From: Planctomycetaceae bacterium | GTDB lineage: Bacteria > Planctomycetota > Planctomycetia > Pirellulales > UBA1268 | NCBI GenBank assembly: GCA_002862165.1 | Contig: PKCL01000193.1 | Span: forward strand, 1-5,297 | Direction: 5' to 3' | DNA: 5,297 nucleotides | Shown: piece by piece, positions 5,028 through 5,297 of the stretch | Layout: each line of letters opens with the position of its first letter | Position numbering within the stretch: the stretch's first letter is position 1 | Program-made: the position numbers and the translations under genes | Notes under the pieces: model-generated | Told to the model about the DNA's origin: nothing | What the model saw: the letters and a program-made list of their open reading frames with translations, nothing else | Databases searched by the model: none

Positions 5028-5297
5028 ATGAAGATTTATACAAAAACAGGAGACGCGGGGCAGACTGGCCTGTTTGGTGGGCCTCGTGTGACGAAAGATC
5101 ATGCACGTATTGAGGCTTTTGGAACTGTTGACGAACTCAATAGCCATCTTGGGATGGCAAGAACCCACTCGGCAGGTGAGCCCTTTGACGCATTGTTCAG
5201 AACAATTCAGTGTGATTTGTTTGAACTGGGTGCTGAATTAGCCACACCTGGAGAACACGATGAACGAATAAATGTGCGGCAGGTTCAGGCGTTGGAG
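5028..5297 (+). CDS. pduO: Cob(I)alamin adenosyltransferase, PduO type, N-terminal part (3' truncated)
   Basis: The first 90 codons are present and the gene runs off the right edge. Full-length members have about 180-190 residues. The N-terminus MKIYTKTGDAGQTGLFGG is the ATP-binding signature of the PduO/MMAB adenosyltransferases. It is followed by the conserved segments RIEAFGTVDELNSHLGMA and IQCDLFELGAELATP. The enzyme transfers the 5'-deoxyadenosyl group of ATP to cob(I)alamin to make adenosylcobalamin, the coenzyme of methylmalonyl-CoA mutase, diol dehydratases and others. The ATG is fixed by the family N-terminus. The purine run GGAGAAGAG (5007-5015) lies 12 nt away, rather far for a ribosome binding site. 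TTGTCA (4992-4997) then 18 nt and TTTAGA would place transcription start almost at the ATG, so a leaderless message is conceivable but unproven. No cobalamin riboswitch fits the 140-nt upstream gap. It is divergent from the propeller gene. Confidence 0.94.
   Translation, partial: MKIYTKTGDAGQTGLFGGPRVTKDHARIEAFGTVDELNSHLGMARTHSAGEPFDALFRTIQCDLFELGAELATPGEHDERINVRQVQALE

Overview
The window looks like ordinary bacterial chromosome, most likely from a planctomycete. Three things suggest this: the sigma-factor C-terminus (YSYTLEEVG...RERVRQIEAKAV), a small Lys-rich protein opening with MSVIRVG, and a secreted TolB-like propeller. The assignment rests on remembered family resemblance, not on a search. 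I see no tRNA, rRNA, CRISPR array, insertion sequence or phage gene.

Left part (1-984). The 3' end of a sigma-70 gene on + (frame open at the left edge) converges with a thioredoxin gene on -. A long imperfect hairpin, base-paired equally well on both strands, lies between the expected sigma C-terminus and the thioredoxin stop. It is probably a two-way transcription end. Oddly, the sigma frame has no stop at the expected place. It runs through the hairpin and ends inside the antisense of thioredoxin. Thioredoxin has a good ribosome binding site, and upstream of it lie an extended -10 and a perfect 16-bp palindrome.

Middle part (985-2905), all on +. A YhdH/AcuI-type acryloyl-CoA reductase is followed, with an ATGA overlap, by a 124-residue protein of unknown function. 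A two-part hairpin with a GAGA tetraloop begins just after that stop. Next is a 98-residue, extremely Lys-rich protein resembling bacterial histone H1-like tails.

Right part (2906-5297). A secreted WD40/TolB-like beta-propeller gene and proC (pyrroline-5-carboxylate reductase) lie on - in that transcription order, 23 nt apart, probably as one operon. proC converges with the Lys-rich gene. Divergent from the propeller gene, the first 90 codons of a PduO-type cob(I)alamin adenosyltransferase run off the right edge.

The functions are mostly housekeeping: transcription, thiol redox, proline synthesis, C3 acyl-CoA reduction and cobalamin activation. AcuI (acryloyl-CoA to propionyl-CoA) and the adenosyltransferase (coenzyme for methylmalonyl-CoA mutase) could serve the same propionate route, but they are about 3 kb apart and not co-transcribed. 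No new multi-gene system is evident. The points most worth a second look are the sigma tail reading through the hairpin, the coupled 124-residue protein, the hairpin at 2463-2503 and the Lys-rich protein.
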